Source: Planctomycetota bacterium (GTDB taxonomy: Bacteria; Planctomycetota; PLA2; JAEUHO01). Taken from it: DNA of 62,605 bases. Shown here in pieces: positions 52,931-61,423 of the stretch. The notes below the pieces were generated by a model, which did not search any database, was not told the origin of the DNA, and saw nothing but the letters and a program-made list of their open reading frames with translations. The DNA lies in contig JAJDEN010000029.1 in the NCBI GenBank assembly GCA_029259775.1, positions 1 through 62,605 on the forward strand. The letters run 5' to 3'. Both the position numbers and the translations under genes were made by a program. Position 1 is the first letter of the stretch. Each line of letters starts with the position of its first letter.

Positions 52931-52948
52931 CGCATCCACGAGATTCGC

Positions 52949-52994
52949 GGGCGGCCAACCGCTCCGGCTGCGCCGTCGCTCTGGCCGCCCCTAC
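52949..52994. repeat. Inverted repeat GGGCGGCCA/TGGCCGCCC ending in CCCCTAC
   Basis: The arms at 52949-52957 and 52982-52990 are exact complements around a 24 bp loop. The right end CCGCCCCTAC matches the ends of the palindromes in the 20250-20500 cluster, so it may be a member of that family. It lies immediately before repeat copy B. Confidence 0.55.
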
Positions 52995-53003
52995 ATGGTT
53001 CTT

Positions 53004-53128
53004 GTCACTTCGACTTCAACTTTGCCTTCCACATCCCCTGGCTTGCCACGTTCACCTGCACTCCGACACGGACCGCACCCGAGCCGTCGGAGGGCGAAGT
53101 CAAAGGCAACGTCAAGGTCAAAGTGAGC
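53004..53128. repeat. Intergenic palindromic repeat with 6-base periodicity, copy B
   Basis: The left arm CACTTCGACTTCAACTTTGC and the right arm AAGTCAAAGGCAACGTCAAG pair imperfectly. The spacer shares TCCCCTGGCTTGCCAC and CCGACACGGACCGCACC with copy A (20071-20200). Like copy A it lies between the ends of convergent genes. Confidence 0.8.
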
Positions 53129-53142
53129 GAGAGACCCGTCGC

Positions 53143-54666
53143 CTACCGCGTCTCGAAGATGAATGCCGCCGTCTTGTTCGGCTGGCTGCCGTCCTCGTTG
53201 AGACCACCGCAGAACAGCACGTCGCCGCTCGGCAGCACCGTCGCCGTGTGGTGCACCATGCCGGTACCGAACCGCACCGCACTCGCGAACGTGTTGCTCC
53301 CGCCAATGCCGCCCTCGACGATCACGTCGCACGAGGCCTCGATGAAGCCGCCGTTGCTGAAGTCGATGCCGCCCGTCACCAGGATCTGATCCGACTTGAT
53401 CCGCACGGCCTGTGCGTAGGAGCGCGGACGGTTCAGCCCGCTGCCCGTGTTCTGCACGAAGCCCGTGGTACTCACGTACATCACGGTGCCCAGCAGATCG
53501 CCGCCGGCGATCACGACGCCGCCGCTGTCGAAGGCCGCCATCGCCGGACCGAAGCGCCCCTGGTCGCTCGCGCCCTGCCCGAGGTTCTCGAAGGTCTCGG
53601 TCGCGACGTGGTACCAGTCGTGACGACGATCGGCGTCGCTGCCGCCGCCGAGGACGAACTGCCCCAATCCATTGGCGACCATGCCGTGCGTCGCGCGCGT
53701 GTGGGTCATCTCAGCGGCGAGCGCCGTGAACAGACCCGTGGACGGATCGAAGATCTCGGCCGTGGCGAGGTCCTCGAGGAAGCTACCGACGAGCCGTCCG
53801 CCGCCCGTGATCAGCACGCGGCCGTCCGGCAGGAGCAGGGCCGCGTGATCCGCACGCTGCGACGTCATCGTTCCCGTCGCAGCGAACCTGTTCGTCGCGG
53901 GGTCGAAAATCTCAGCCGTGTCGCTGGTCGCGTTCTGGCCCGCACTGGGCGTAAACCAGCCGCCCACGAGCAGCACGCGGCCGTCCTGGAGCTTCGTCGC
54001 GGTGTGGCCCGCACGCTCCTGGACCATGGTGCCCGTCAGTTCCACGAACTGCTCGAGCGCCGTGAGGAAGACCTCCGCGCTGTCCGTGGTCGAGCCGCCG
54101 ATCGTGAAGCCGCCGCTGATCAGCACGCGACCGTCCTCGAGCAACGTCGCTTCGTGGCCCTGCCGTCCGACGTTGAGCCTGTTGAGCGCGGCGCGCATCT
54201 GATCGCTCGTCGGCAGACCGTTGCCCGTGCCGCCGCCGGCCACCGTGACGAACGAAAAGTTCGTCGCGCCGCCCACGGCATCGCCGTCAACCGAGCGCAG
54301 CTCGGGGGCGATCGTGCAGGTGTGCGTCTCGCCCACCGCCATGTTGTGGATGGGGATCCAGCGCACGGTGTTGGCCCGACCGGCGACGACCGACACCGTC
54401 CCGGCCATCGTGAGCCCCCCGCCCGAGCGGATGATCAGCGTGTCGGGCGCGACCGTGGCGGGATCGACGTCCTTGTTGAAGACCACGAGCACAGTCTGGG
54501 TGAGCGAGACGTTGAAGCTTCCGGCCAGCGGCGTCGTGCCGGCGAAGAAGAACGCCGGGCCCTCGGGGACGGACGGGCCGCCGCCGCCGCCTCCGCAGGC
54601 CGTCGCCAACAGCAGGCACAGCACGGCCGTGGCGGTCGATCGGGTGATGTGAAGAAGTCGTTGCAT
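53143..54666 (-). CDS. Kelch-repeat lipoprotein with N-terminal Big_5-type Ig domain
   Basis: 507 residues. A signal peptide (TATAVLCLLLATAC) gives a probable lipid-anchored Cys, followed by a poly-Gly run. Next is an SbsA/Big_5 Ig-like domain (about 35-140: PLAGSFNVSLTQTVLVVFNK). Kelch-type beta-propeller blades follow: GHEATLLEDGRVLISGG, GHTATKLQDGRVLLVGG, DHAALLLPDGRVLITGG, HHTATVLPSGDVLFCGG. It is probably a surface or periplasmic carbohydrate- or protein-binding propeller. Its 3' end meets repeat copy B, and its start is 40 bp from the stop of argH. Confidence 0.85.
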   Translation of the reverse strand: MQRLLHITRSTATAVLCLLLATACGGGGGGPSVPEGPAFFFAGTTPLAGSFNVSLTQTVLVVFNKDVDPATVAPDTLIIRSGGGLTMAGTVSVVAGRANTVRWIPIHNMAVGETHTCTIAPELRSVDGDAVGGATNFSFVTVAGGGTGNGLPTSDQMRAALNRLNVGRQGHEATLLEDGRVLISGGFTIGGSTTDSAEVFLTALEQFVELTGTMVQERAGHTATKLQDGRVLLVGGWFTPSAGQNATSDTAEIFDPATNRFAATGTMTSQRADHAALLLPDGRVLITGGGRLVGSFLEDLATAEIFDPSTGLFTALAAEMTHTRATHGMVANGLGQFVLGGGSDADRRHDWYHVATETFENLGQGASDQGRFGPAMAAFDSGGVVIAGGDLLGTVMYVSTTGFVQNTGSGLNRPRSYAQAVRIKSDQILVTGGIDFSNGGFIEASCDVIVEGGIGGSNTFASAVRFGTGMVHHTATVLPSGDVLFCGGLNEDGSQPNKTAAFIFETR

Positions 54667-54706
54667 CGAAGGGCGCTGTCCGCGTCGCCCGCAGCCCACG
54701 CCCAGT

Positions 54707-56164
54707 CTAGCCCAGCTTCTTGCGCCAGCGGACGACCTGGCGTCGAACGTTGGCCGGTGACGGTCCTCCGAAGACCTTGCGCGCCTTCACGGCGCCATCC
54801 GCCGTGAGGACCTTCATCACGTTCGCGTCGAACTTCTTGTGAGCCGTCCGAAACGTCTCCAGGGGCAGGCCTTCCAGGCCGACGCCGGCCTTCTCGGCCG
54901 CGCGTACGAGTCCACCGACGGCTTCGTGCGCTTCGCGGAAGGGCACCCCGGCCCGCACGAGGAAGTCCGCCGCCTCGGTGGCCAGCAGGTAACCCGAGGG
55001 ATCCTCGACGGCGGCACGCATGCGCTGCTCGTCGAACGCGATGTCCCCGAGCATGGCGCAGGCCACCTCGAGCATCTCCTCGACCGCATCCTCCGCCTCG
55101 AAGAGGGCGGTCTTGTCTTCCTGCAAGTCCTTGAAGTAGCCCATCGGAAGGCCGCGCTGCACCTCGAACAAGCGGCCGAGCGCCGACGTGACGCGCGTCG
55201 CCTTCGCCCGCAGCAGCTCGGCGCCGTCGGGGTTGCGCTTCTGCGGCATGATCGATGAGCCCGTCGAGACGCTGTCGCCCAGTCGCGCGAAGCCAAACTC
55301 GCGACTGCTCCAGAGCACGAGGTCCGCGCCGAGACGCGAGAGGGTGACGCCGATCGCCGCGAAGCCCGAGAGCACGCGCGCGATGTCGCTGCGCGACGAC
55401 ACGGCCTCGAGGCTGTTCGGAGAAGGGCGCTTGAAGCCGAGCAGCTTCGCCGTGAGACGACGGTCGATCGGCAAGCTCGTACCCGCGCCCGCGCACGAAC
55501 CCAGAGGGCAATCATCGAGCTCGTAGCGCGCCGTGACGATGTCGCGCTCCAGCATCTCGATGTAGGCCAGCAGCACGTGGCCCAGCACGACCGGTTGGGC
55601 GCGCTGCAGGTGCGTGTAGAAGGGCAGGACGTACTCACCGTCGCGCTCGGCCAACGCGAGCAAGGCGCGCTGCGTCTGCTGCACGTACATCTCAATGCTC
55701 TCGGACGCGCTGGCGAGGTAGAGGCGCACGTCCGTCGCCACCTGGTCGTTGCGGCTGCGCGCTGTGTGCAGGCGCGCGCCGTCGGGGCCGATGAGCTCGG
55801 TCAGGCGGCGCTCGACGGCCATGTGGATGTCTTCGTCCGAGGGCTTCGGCTTGAAGGTCCGGCTGGCGAACTCCGCCGCCACCTTCTGGAGGCCCTTGAC
55901 CATGCGGCGCGCGGCCGCCTTGGACACGATGCCCTGGGCCCCCAGCATCGTCGCGTGGGCGATGGAGCCGGCGATGTCCTGCGGCCACATGCGGCAGTCC
56001 GTGTCGTAGGAACGGTTGATGCGGTCGAGCGCAGGATGGATGCCGCCCGCAAAGCGCCCGCGCAGCAGATCGCCCTCCGCGGCGCCCTTCTTGGGGGAGG
56101 TTCGCTTGGCGGCCGTCTTCTTGGAGGCACGGCGCTTGGCCGCCTTCTTGGATCGCGCAGCCAT
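54707..56164 (-). CDS. argH: Argininosuccinate lyase with basic N-terminal extension
   Basis: 485 residues. It splits argininosuccinate to arginine and fumarate, the last step of the pathway. The signature SSIMPQKRNPDGAEL is intact, with the flexible catalytic Ser at its start. TARSRNDQVATDVRLYL and LQRAQPVVLGHVLLAYIEML are further family blocks. Before the normal start (LLRGRFAGGIHPALD) is a ~30-residue Lys/Arg/Ala tail (SKKAAKRRASKKTAAKRTS), absent from typical ArgH, with no internal start codon to remove it. It is the last gene of the arg operon, separated from argE by one base. Confidence 0.93.
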   Translation of the reverse strand: MAARSKKAAKRRASKKTAAKRTSPKKGAAEGDLLRGRFAGGIHPALDRINRSYDTDCRMWPQDIAGSIAHATMLGAQGIVSKAAARRMVKGLQKVAAEFASRTFKPKPSDEDIHMAVERRLTELIGPDGARLHTARSRNDQVATDVRLYLASASESIEMYVQQTQRALLALAERDGEYVLPFYTHLQRAQPVVLGHVLLAYIEMLERDIVTARYELDDCPLGSCAGAGTSLPIDRRLTAKLLGFKRPSPNSLEAVSSRSDIARVLSGFAAIGVTLSRLGADLVLWSSREFGFARLGDSVSTGSSIMPQKRNPDGAELLRAKATRVTSALGRLFEVQRGLPMGYFKDLQEDKTALFEAEDAVEEMLEVACAMLGDIAFDEQRMRAAVEDPSGYLLATEAADFLVRAGVPFREAHEAVGGLVRAAEKAGVGLEGLPLETFRTAHKKFDANVMKVLTADGAVKARKVFGGPSPANVRRQVVRWRKKLG

Positions 56165-56165
56165 C

Positions 56166-57230
56166 TCAGTCCTCCTTCGCGGCGAGGAAGCCTCGCGCGA
56201 TCTGCTCGTAGGCGCGGGCGGCGGCCTCGACCTGCTCGACAGCCACCCACTCGTCGGGCGCGTGGCTCGCCGCACTGGTACCCGGCCCCATGACGACGCC
56301 GGGCACGTGCCGCACGTGGAAGAGATCCGACAAGCCGCCGAAGCCACGGACCTTGCCCGTGGGGCTGGCCTCGACGGCCAGGCGCGCGATCTCCTCGCCC
56401 GCATCGATGCGCACGGGCAGGAACCGGTTGCTGCGAACGACGACCTCGCCCTGCACGGTCTCCCGGAGGAGCGCCTCCATGCGTTGGTTGTCGCAGCCCG
56501 GAGCGGGGCGGCCGTCGAGCTCGATCGTGCACTCGCCGGGGAGCACGTTGGGCTTGGTCCCGCCCGCGATGACCGTGGCCTGCAGCGTCGCCGGGCCGAG
56601 CAGGTCGTCCTCGCCGCCGAGGTCCAGGCCCTGGATGGCCAGGACGTCGCGTGCCGCCAGCTCGACAGCGTTGACGCCTTCCCACGGGCGCGACGCGTGG
56701 CACTGTCGGCCATGCGCGATCACGCTCGCGCGAAAGAGGCCGCGCTGACCGGGGCAGACGTCGAGCTCGGTCGGCTCCCCCACCACGGCGGCGTCGTAGG
56801 GCGGCAGCTCGTCGCCGCAGGCCTCGATGCCCTCGCCGCCCGTCTCCTCGTCGCAGACCAGCGCGACGATGAGGCGGCCCTGGATCGTGTCGCGGTCAAT
56901 GCGCGCCGCGGCCCAGGCCATGGCGGCGGCGCTCGACTTCGCGTCGTTGGCACCGCGTCCAAAGACCTTGCCGTCTTCGAGCGCGCCGTCCCAAGGCTCC
57001 CGCGTCCAGCCGGGCCCGACGGGCACGACGTCGATGTGCGTGAGCAGCAGGAGGCCGCGCCCCTCGGGATGGGTCCCTTCGACGACCCCGATGACGTTGC
57101 GCCCCGAAGTCCAGCTCTTGACGCCCTGGGCCTGCCACCAAGCGGCGAGGTGGTCACGACACGCCTCTTCGGCGCCCGACACCGAGGGGATGCGGACGAT
57201 GTCGCGGAGCAGGTCGACGAGACCGCTCAC
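56166..57230 (-). CDS. argE: M20-family N-acyl-amino-acid deacylase (ArgE/DapE-like), likely N-acylcitrulline deacylase
   Basis: 354 residues from a GTG start that overlaps the argB TGA as GTGA. It is a di-zinc M20 amidohydrolase: THIDVVPVG (His ligand, catalytic Asp), GRGANDAKSS, CDEETGGEG (catalytic Glu pair), VVGEPTEL and a C-terminal SHAPDEW His are all present. In most bacteria ArgE removes acetyl from N-acetylornithine. Here an acylornithine carbamoyltransferase is encoded in the same operon, so the expected substrate is N-acetyl- or N-succinyl-citrulline. The DapE-like resemblance fits a succinyl substrate but is not proof. Confidence 0.85.
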   Translation of the reverse strand: MSGLVDLLRDIVRIPSVSGAEEACRDHLAAWWQAQGVKSWTSGRNVIGVVEGTHPEGRGLLLLTHIDVVPVGPGWTREPWDGALEDGKVFGRGANDAKSSAAAMAWAAARIDRDTIQGRLIVALVCDEETGGEGIEACGDELPPYDAAVVGEPTELDVCPGQRGLFRASVIAHGRQCHASRPWEGVNAVELAARDVLAIQGLDLGGEDDLLGPATLQATVIAGGTKPNVLPGECTIELDGRPAPGCDNQRMEALLRETVQGEVVVRSNRFLPVRIDAGEEIARLAVEASPTGKVRGFGGLSDLFHVRHVPGVVMGPGTSAASHAPDEWVAVEQVEAAARAYEQIARGFLAAKED

Positions 57231-58141
57231 GCGCCCTCTCCCTCGGCAGCGGCCGGGTCATCCGCCGCGATGAGCGTGCCGACGCCGCGATCGGTGAAGA
57301 GCTCCAGCAGCAGCGAACTCTCTTCGAGACCGGAGAGGATGACGGCTTCGCCGACCCCTCCCTCCAGCGCCTCGATCATCGTCGTGAGCTTGGGCACCAT
57401 GCCGCCGACGATGACGCCGCTCGCGATGAGCTCGCGCACCTCCGCCGCCGTGACCTTGGAGATCAGGCTCGAGGGATCGTCCTTGTCGCGGAGCAGACCG
57501 GGCACACCCGTGAGCGTGATGAGCTTGGACGCCCCCAGCCCCCGCGCGAGCACGGAAGCGACCGTATCGGCGTTGACGTTGAGCGGACTGCCGTCCTCGT
57601 CGCCGGCGAGCGACGAGAGGACCGACACGTAGCCGTTCTCGACGAGCAGGGAGAGGAGCGACGGATCCACGTCCGTCACGTCGCCGACGTGGCCGAAGTC
57701 GACCATGGTCGTCTCGCCCGTCGTGTCGTCCCTCATCTCGGTCGGCGGCCGCTTGGTCGCCTGCAGGATGTCCCCGTCCACGCCGGACAACCCCACCGCG
57801 CGCACGCCGTGGCGGCGCAGCGCCGAGAGGATGTCGACGTTGATCGTGCCGGCGAAGACCATCTTGGCGACGGCAAGCGTGTCCGCGTCCGTCACGCGAC
57901 GTCCCTGGACGAGCTTGGGCTCCAGCCCGAGCTTGCGCGAGAGCGACGTCGCCTGGGGCCCGCCGCCGTGCACCAGCACGATGCGGATGTTCACGTGCGT
58001 GAGCAGCGAGACGTCCTGGGCGAGGGAGTCGAGGGCCTCCGCGTTGGCGGCGATCTCACCGCCCAGCTTGATCACCATCGTTTGGCGACGGTGGCGGCGC
58101 AGGTAGGGCAGGGCCTCCTTCAGCAGTCGCACGTCCTTCAT
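57227..58141 (-). CDS. argB: N-acylglutamate kinase
   Basis: 304 residues, an amino-acid-kinase-fold protein. MVIKLGGEIA binds the phosphate, LVHGGGPQAT is the nucleotide or acyl-glutamate site, and LNVNADTVASVLARG and LTGVPGLLRDK are the ATP-side blocks. It phosphorylates N-acylglutamate, the second step of the pathway. The start is ATG 58141 (MKDVRLLKEALPYL); the preceding stop overlaps it as ATGA. In succinyl-type pathways ArgB is adapted to N-succinylglutamate, and the acyl preference here cannot be read with certainty. Confidence 0.92.
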   Translation of the reverse strand: MKDVRLLKEALPYLRRHRRQTMVIKLGGEIAANAEALDSLAQDVSLLTHVNIRIVLVHGGGPQATSLSRKLGLEPKLVQGRRVTDADTLAVAKMVFAGTINVDILSALRRHGVRAVGLSGVDGDILQATKRPPTEMRDDTTGETTMVDFGHVGDVTDVDPSLLSLLVENGYVSVLSSLAGDEDGSPLNVNADTVASVLARGLGASKLITLTGVPGLLRDKDDPSSLISKVTAAEVRELIASGVIVGGMVPKLTTMIEALEGGVGEAVILSGLEESSLLLELFTDRGVGTLIAADDPAAAEGEGA

Positions 58142-59142
58142 GCCGTTACTCCCATGGCGCGGCACAGGGTAGCCTTCTGGACGTCCAAGCGCGCGGCAGC
58201 TTGGTCGAGAACGACGGAGGCGGGCCCGTCGAGGACCTCGTCCGCGACGACGACCCCCCGGCGGACCGGCAGGCAGTGCATGAAGATGGCGGCGTCGGTT
58301 CGTGCCATGGCGGCCGGATCGACGAGCCAATCCGGATGGGACTGCACCGCCCGGGCGCCGGCCTCGGCGTCACCGTAGTGGCCCGTGGCGCCCCAGGACT
58401 TGGCGTAGACGACGCGGGCCCCCTCGAGGGCGGCGTCGCGGTCGTTCGTCGTGGTGAGCGAGCCGCCGCCCCGCTTGGCCATGCGGGCCGCATCGGCGAG
58501 GACGCCGGCCTCGAGTTCGAAGCCCGCCGGATGGGCGACGACCACGTCGTGGCCCTCCTGGGCGAAGGCGGTCGTGGCGGCATGGGCCACGGCCAGCGGC
58601 AGCGGCTTGATGTGGGGCGCCCACGTCACGACGACCTTGGCACGCTCACCGATCTTGCGGCGCACGGTCAGGGCGTCAGCGAGGCCTTGGTGCGGATGGC
58701 ACATGGCCGACTCGAGGCTGAGCAAGGGCACGGTCGAAGCTTCCGCGGCGGCGCGCAGCACGTCGTCCCGCGCGTCCTCGGCGATGTCCTGCATCCCCGC
58801 AAACGCGCGCAGACCGAGCCCGTCGACCATGCGGGAGAGAGCACCGAAGCCTTCGCGCACGTGCTCGGCGTGCGGTCCGTCCATGACGACGCCGTCGCGA
58901 TGCTCGAGACTCCAGAGCCCGCCGCCAACCTGCAGGTGCACGGCGTGCGCACCGAGGTCGGCACAGGCAACCTCGAACGCCGTGCGCGTGCGCAGCGACG
59001 GATTGAAGAACACCATGCCGAAGCGCTTGCCGGCGAGCAGCGGATCGCGCCGGTCCGTCAGCACCTCCGCTTGTTCGAGCAGGTGCTCCCAGATCGGCTG
59101 GTTCACCGACCTGAGGTCGAGCAGATGCCAGGGGTCGGTCAT
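58138..59142 (-). CDS. argF': N-acylornithine carbamoyltransferase (AOTCase/SOTCase type)
   Basis: 334 residues. It transfers a carbamoyl group to N-acylornithine. The carbamoyl-phosphate motif reads FFNPSLRTRT (S49-T54) rather than the STRTR of ordinary ornithine transcarbamylases, and VVTWAPHIKPLPLAVAH and FMHCLPVRRG match the acetyl/succinyl-ornithine group. In Xanthomonas AOTCase residue 92 is Glu, whereas the Bacteroides succinyl enzyme has Pro at the equivalent position. Here the aligned segment MDGPHAEHV has Ala92, predicting succinylornithine rather than acetylornithine (the alignment is from memory). It is coupled by ATGA overlaps to argD and argB. Confidence 0.88.
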   Translation of the reverse strand: MTDPWHLLDLRSVNQPIWEHLLEQAEVLTDRRDPLLAGKRFGMVFFNPSLRTRTAFEVACADLGAHAVHLQVGGGLWSLEHRDGVVMDGPHAEHVREGFGALSRMVDGLGLRAFAGMQDIAEDARDDVLRAAAEASTVPLLSLESAMCHPHQGLADALTVRRKIGERAKVVVTWAPHIKPLPLAVAHAATTAFAQEGHDVVVAHPAGFELEAGVLADAARMAKRGGGSLTTTNDRDAALEGARVVYAKSWGATGHYGDAEAGARAVQSHPDWLVDPAAMARTDAAIFMHCLPVRRGVVVADEVLDGPASVVLDQAAARLDVQKATLCRAMGVTA

Positions 59143-60401
59143 GACGACACCTCGGTTGCCTGCAGCAGCGCCGCGAGCTTGGGGATCCAGCCGAGCGCCT
59201 CGTCCTCGGTCAGGGTGAGGGGCGCCAGGATCCGGATCTGGTTCGGGTTGCCGCCGCAGCCCCCGGCGAGGACGCCGGCGGCAACGAGACCGCGCACAAC
59301 GGGCTTGGCGGGGCGGTCGAGGTTGATGCCGACGAGCAGACCGAGGCCGGCCGTGGACTCCACGCCAGCGAGGGCTTCGAGCGCGGTGCGCATCGCGCCG
59401 CCGACGCGCTCGGCGTTGGCCGGCAGGTCCTCGTCGACGATCACGGCGGACGTGGCCGCGATCGCGGCCGAGGCCAGCGGGCCCCCACCAAACGTCGTGC
59501 CCTGCTCGCCTACCTGCACCTGCTTCGCAAGATCCTCCCGCACGAACACCACGCCGGCGGGCACGCCGGAGGCGACGCCCTTGGCCGCGGTGATGAGGTC
59601 CGGCGTCACGCCCACGTGCTCGCCGAAGAACATCCGCCCCGTGCGACCGAAGCCGGTCTGCACCTCGTCGAAGATCAGCAGGACGCCGTGCTCGTCGCAC
59701 AGGCGACGCATCTCACGGAAGTAGGCCTCGGGCGCCACGCGGATGCCGCCCATCGAGGGGATTGGCTCGAGCATCACCGCCGCGACGTCGTCGCTGAGCG
59801 CGGAGGCGAGCGCGTCGGTATCGCCATAGGGCACGTACTCGTGCTGGGTCGGAATGGGATAGGCCGGATCGCGGTAGCTCGGGATGCCGGTCGCGCCCAG
59901 GGCGCCGAGCGTGCGTCCGTGGAAGCTCTCCTGCATGGAGACCACGCGCATGCGACCCGTGTGCTTGCGCACGAGCTTCAGCGCGGCCTCGTTGGCCTCC
60001 GCACCCGAGCTGCAGAGAAAGACGCTGCGCAGGCCCTCGGGCGCCAGCCCCGTCAGCCGCTCGACGGCGAGCGCGCGCACATCGCTGTAGACCATGTTGC
60101 TGTAGAAGAGCAAGCGCCCGGCCTGGGCCCGCAGCGCCGCGACGACGCGCGGATGGCAGTGGCCGGTCAGCGCGACGGCGTGGCCGCCGTAGAGGTCAAG
60201 GTAGCGCTTGCCGTCGGCGTCCTCGACCCAGGCGCCCTCGCCATGGACGAGCGCCACCGGGTACTTCGCGTAGGTCGGCACCTGACTCGCGTCTTCGATT
60301 GCCTGGATCGTGGCCGTGTCGCGCGGCAGGGAGCCGAGCGCCGCCTCCAGCGCGTCGTCGAGCGGCCCGTGGGCCTCGGACAGCGGCGCGTCGCCGCTCA
60401 C
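59139..60401 (-). CDS. argD: N-acylornithine aminotransferase
   Basis: 420 residues from a GTG start. A PLP-dependent class III aminotransferase, converting N-acylglutamate semialdehyde to N-acylornithine. The Schiff-base Lys lies in LITAAKGVASG, and FDEVQTGFGRTG is the PLP-phosphate/Asp region. Other blocks are LDLYGGHAVALTGHCHPRVV and NEAALKLVRKHTG. The N-terminal ~25 residues are extra relative to most ArgD. The GTG overlaps the argC TGA (GTGA), and its own TGA overlaps the argF' ATG. Confidence 0.92.
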   Translation of the reverse strand: MSGDAPLSEAHGPLDDALEAALGSLPRDTATIQAIEDASQVPTYAKYPVALVHGEGAWVEDADGKRYLDLYGGHAVALTGHCHPRVVAALRAQAGRLLFYSNMVYSDVRALAVERLTGLAPEGLRSVFLCSSGAEANEAALKLVRKHTGRMRVVSMQESFHGRTLGALGATGIPSYRDPAYPIPTQHEYVPYGDTDALASALSDDVAAVMLEPIPSMGGIRVAPEAYFREMRRLCDEHGVLLIFDEVQTGFGRTGRMFFGEHVGVTPDLITAAKGVASGVPAGVVFVREDLAKQVQVGEQGTTFGGGPLASAAIAATSAVIVDEDLPANAERVGGAMRTALEALAGVESTAGLGLLVGINLDRPAKPVVRGLVAAGVLAGGCGGNPNQIRILAPLTLTEDEALGWIPKLAALLQATEVSS

Positions 60402-61423
60402 AGCCCGGCCCCGGGCCGGTCGAGACCGGTCGTCTCCTCGAGGCCGAACATGAGGTTCATGTTCTGGATGGCGCTGCCCGCCATGCCCTTGCCGAGGTTG
60501 TCGATGGCGAGGGTCACGCAGGCGACACCGTCGCCAGGCGTCACGCAGTAGTCGACGAAGTTCGTTCCCACGCAGCCGCGGAGATCCGGCGGCACGTCGT
60601 GACGGCGGACGAACGGCTCGTCGTGGTAGACACCCGTGAACGCCTCGTGTACGGCATCGTCCGTCGCATCTCCCACCGGGACGAAGGCGGTGACGTGGAT
60701 GCCGCGTGCGAAGGGTGCCGAGTGCGGGACGAAGTCCACGCGCGTGTCGCCGCCCATGGCGTGGATCACCTCGGGCAGGTGCTGGTGGTAGAGCGGCCGG
60801 TAGGCCTTGAAGTTCGAGAAGCGCTCGGGGTGGTGCGTGCCCTGCTTGGGACGTGCGCCGGATCCCGAGGATCCCGTGACGCTGACCACGGAGACGCGAC
60901 CCTTGATCAAGCCGAGACGAGCGAGGGGCCAGAGCGCCAGGATCGACGCCGCGGCGTGGCAGCCCGGGTTCGCTACGAGGCGTGCGTCCCGCACGGCATC
61001 CCGCTGGCCGCACTCGGCCAGGCCGTACTCGCTCAGGGCGAGCAGGTCGGGATGCGGATGCTCGTAGCCGTACCAGGTCGGGTACTGCCCCGGATCCGGG
61101 AGCCGGAAGTCGCCGGACAGGTCGACGACCCTCAGCTCGGGCGCCGCCTCGAGCAGGGTGGGCAGTTCGGTCGCGCTCACGCCGTGCGGCTTCGCGAAGA
61201 ACACGACGTCGTTCTCGCGCGCGAGGCGCAGGCGAACGTCTTCGGTCTCCTTCGTGAAGTTCAGGCGCGTGAAGCCGGCGAGGTGAGGGTGCCGGTCCGA
61301 GACCGGCCCCTCCTCGCTGCGGCTCGTGAGCGCCGTGACCTCGACCCCGGGATGGCCGACGAGGTACCGCAGGAGCTCCATGCCCCCGTAGCCCGTGCCG
61401 CCCAGGATCGCGGCGCGGATCAC
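60398..61423 (-). CDS. argC: N-acylglutamyl-phosphate reductase
   Basis: 341 residues from a GTG start overlapping the mdh TGA. NADPH-dependent reductase forming the semialdehyde. The dinucleotide motif AAILGGTGYGGMELLRYL is at the N-terminus and the catalytic Cys is in NPGCHAAA. VSVTGSSGSGARP and GTNFVDYC are additional family blocks. It is the first arg gene after mdh. The GTG start is supported by the motif starting within eight residues. Confidence 0.92.
   Translation of the reverse strand: MIRAAILGGTGYGGMELLRYLVGHPGVEVTALTSRSEEGPVSDRHPHLAGFTRLNFTKETEDVRLRLARENDVVFFAKPHGVSATELPTLLEAAPELRVVDLSGDFRLPDPGQYPTWYGYEHPHPDLLALSEYGLAECGQRDAVRDARLVANPGCHAAASILALWPLARLGLIKGRVSVVSVTGSSGSGARPKQGTHHPERFSNFKAYRPLYHQHLPEVIHAMGGDTRVDFVPHSAPFARGIHVTAFVPVGDATDDAVHEAFTGVYHDEPFVRRHDVPPDLRGCVGTNFVDYCVTPGDGVACVTLAIDNLGKGMAGSAIQNMNLMFGLEETTGLDRPGAGL

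Noticed and set aside
54707..56713. ArgH starting 183 codons further upstream
   Set aside because: That extension runs across the argE gene in another frame and has no ArgH similarity; ATG 56164 one base after the argE stop is the sensible start.
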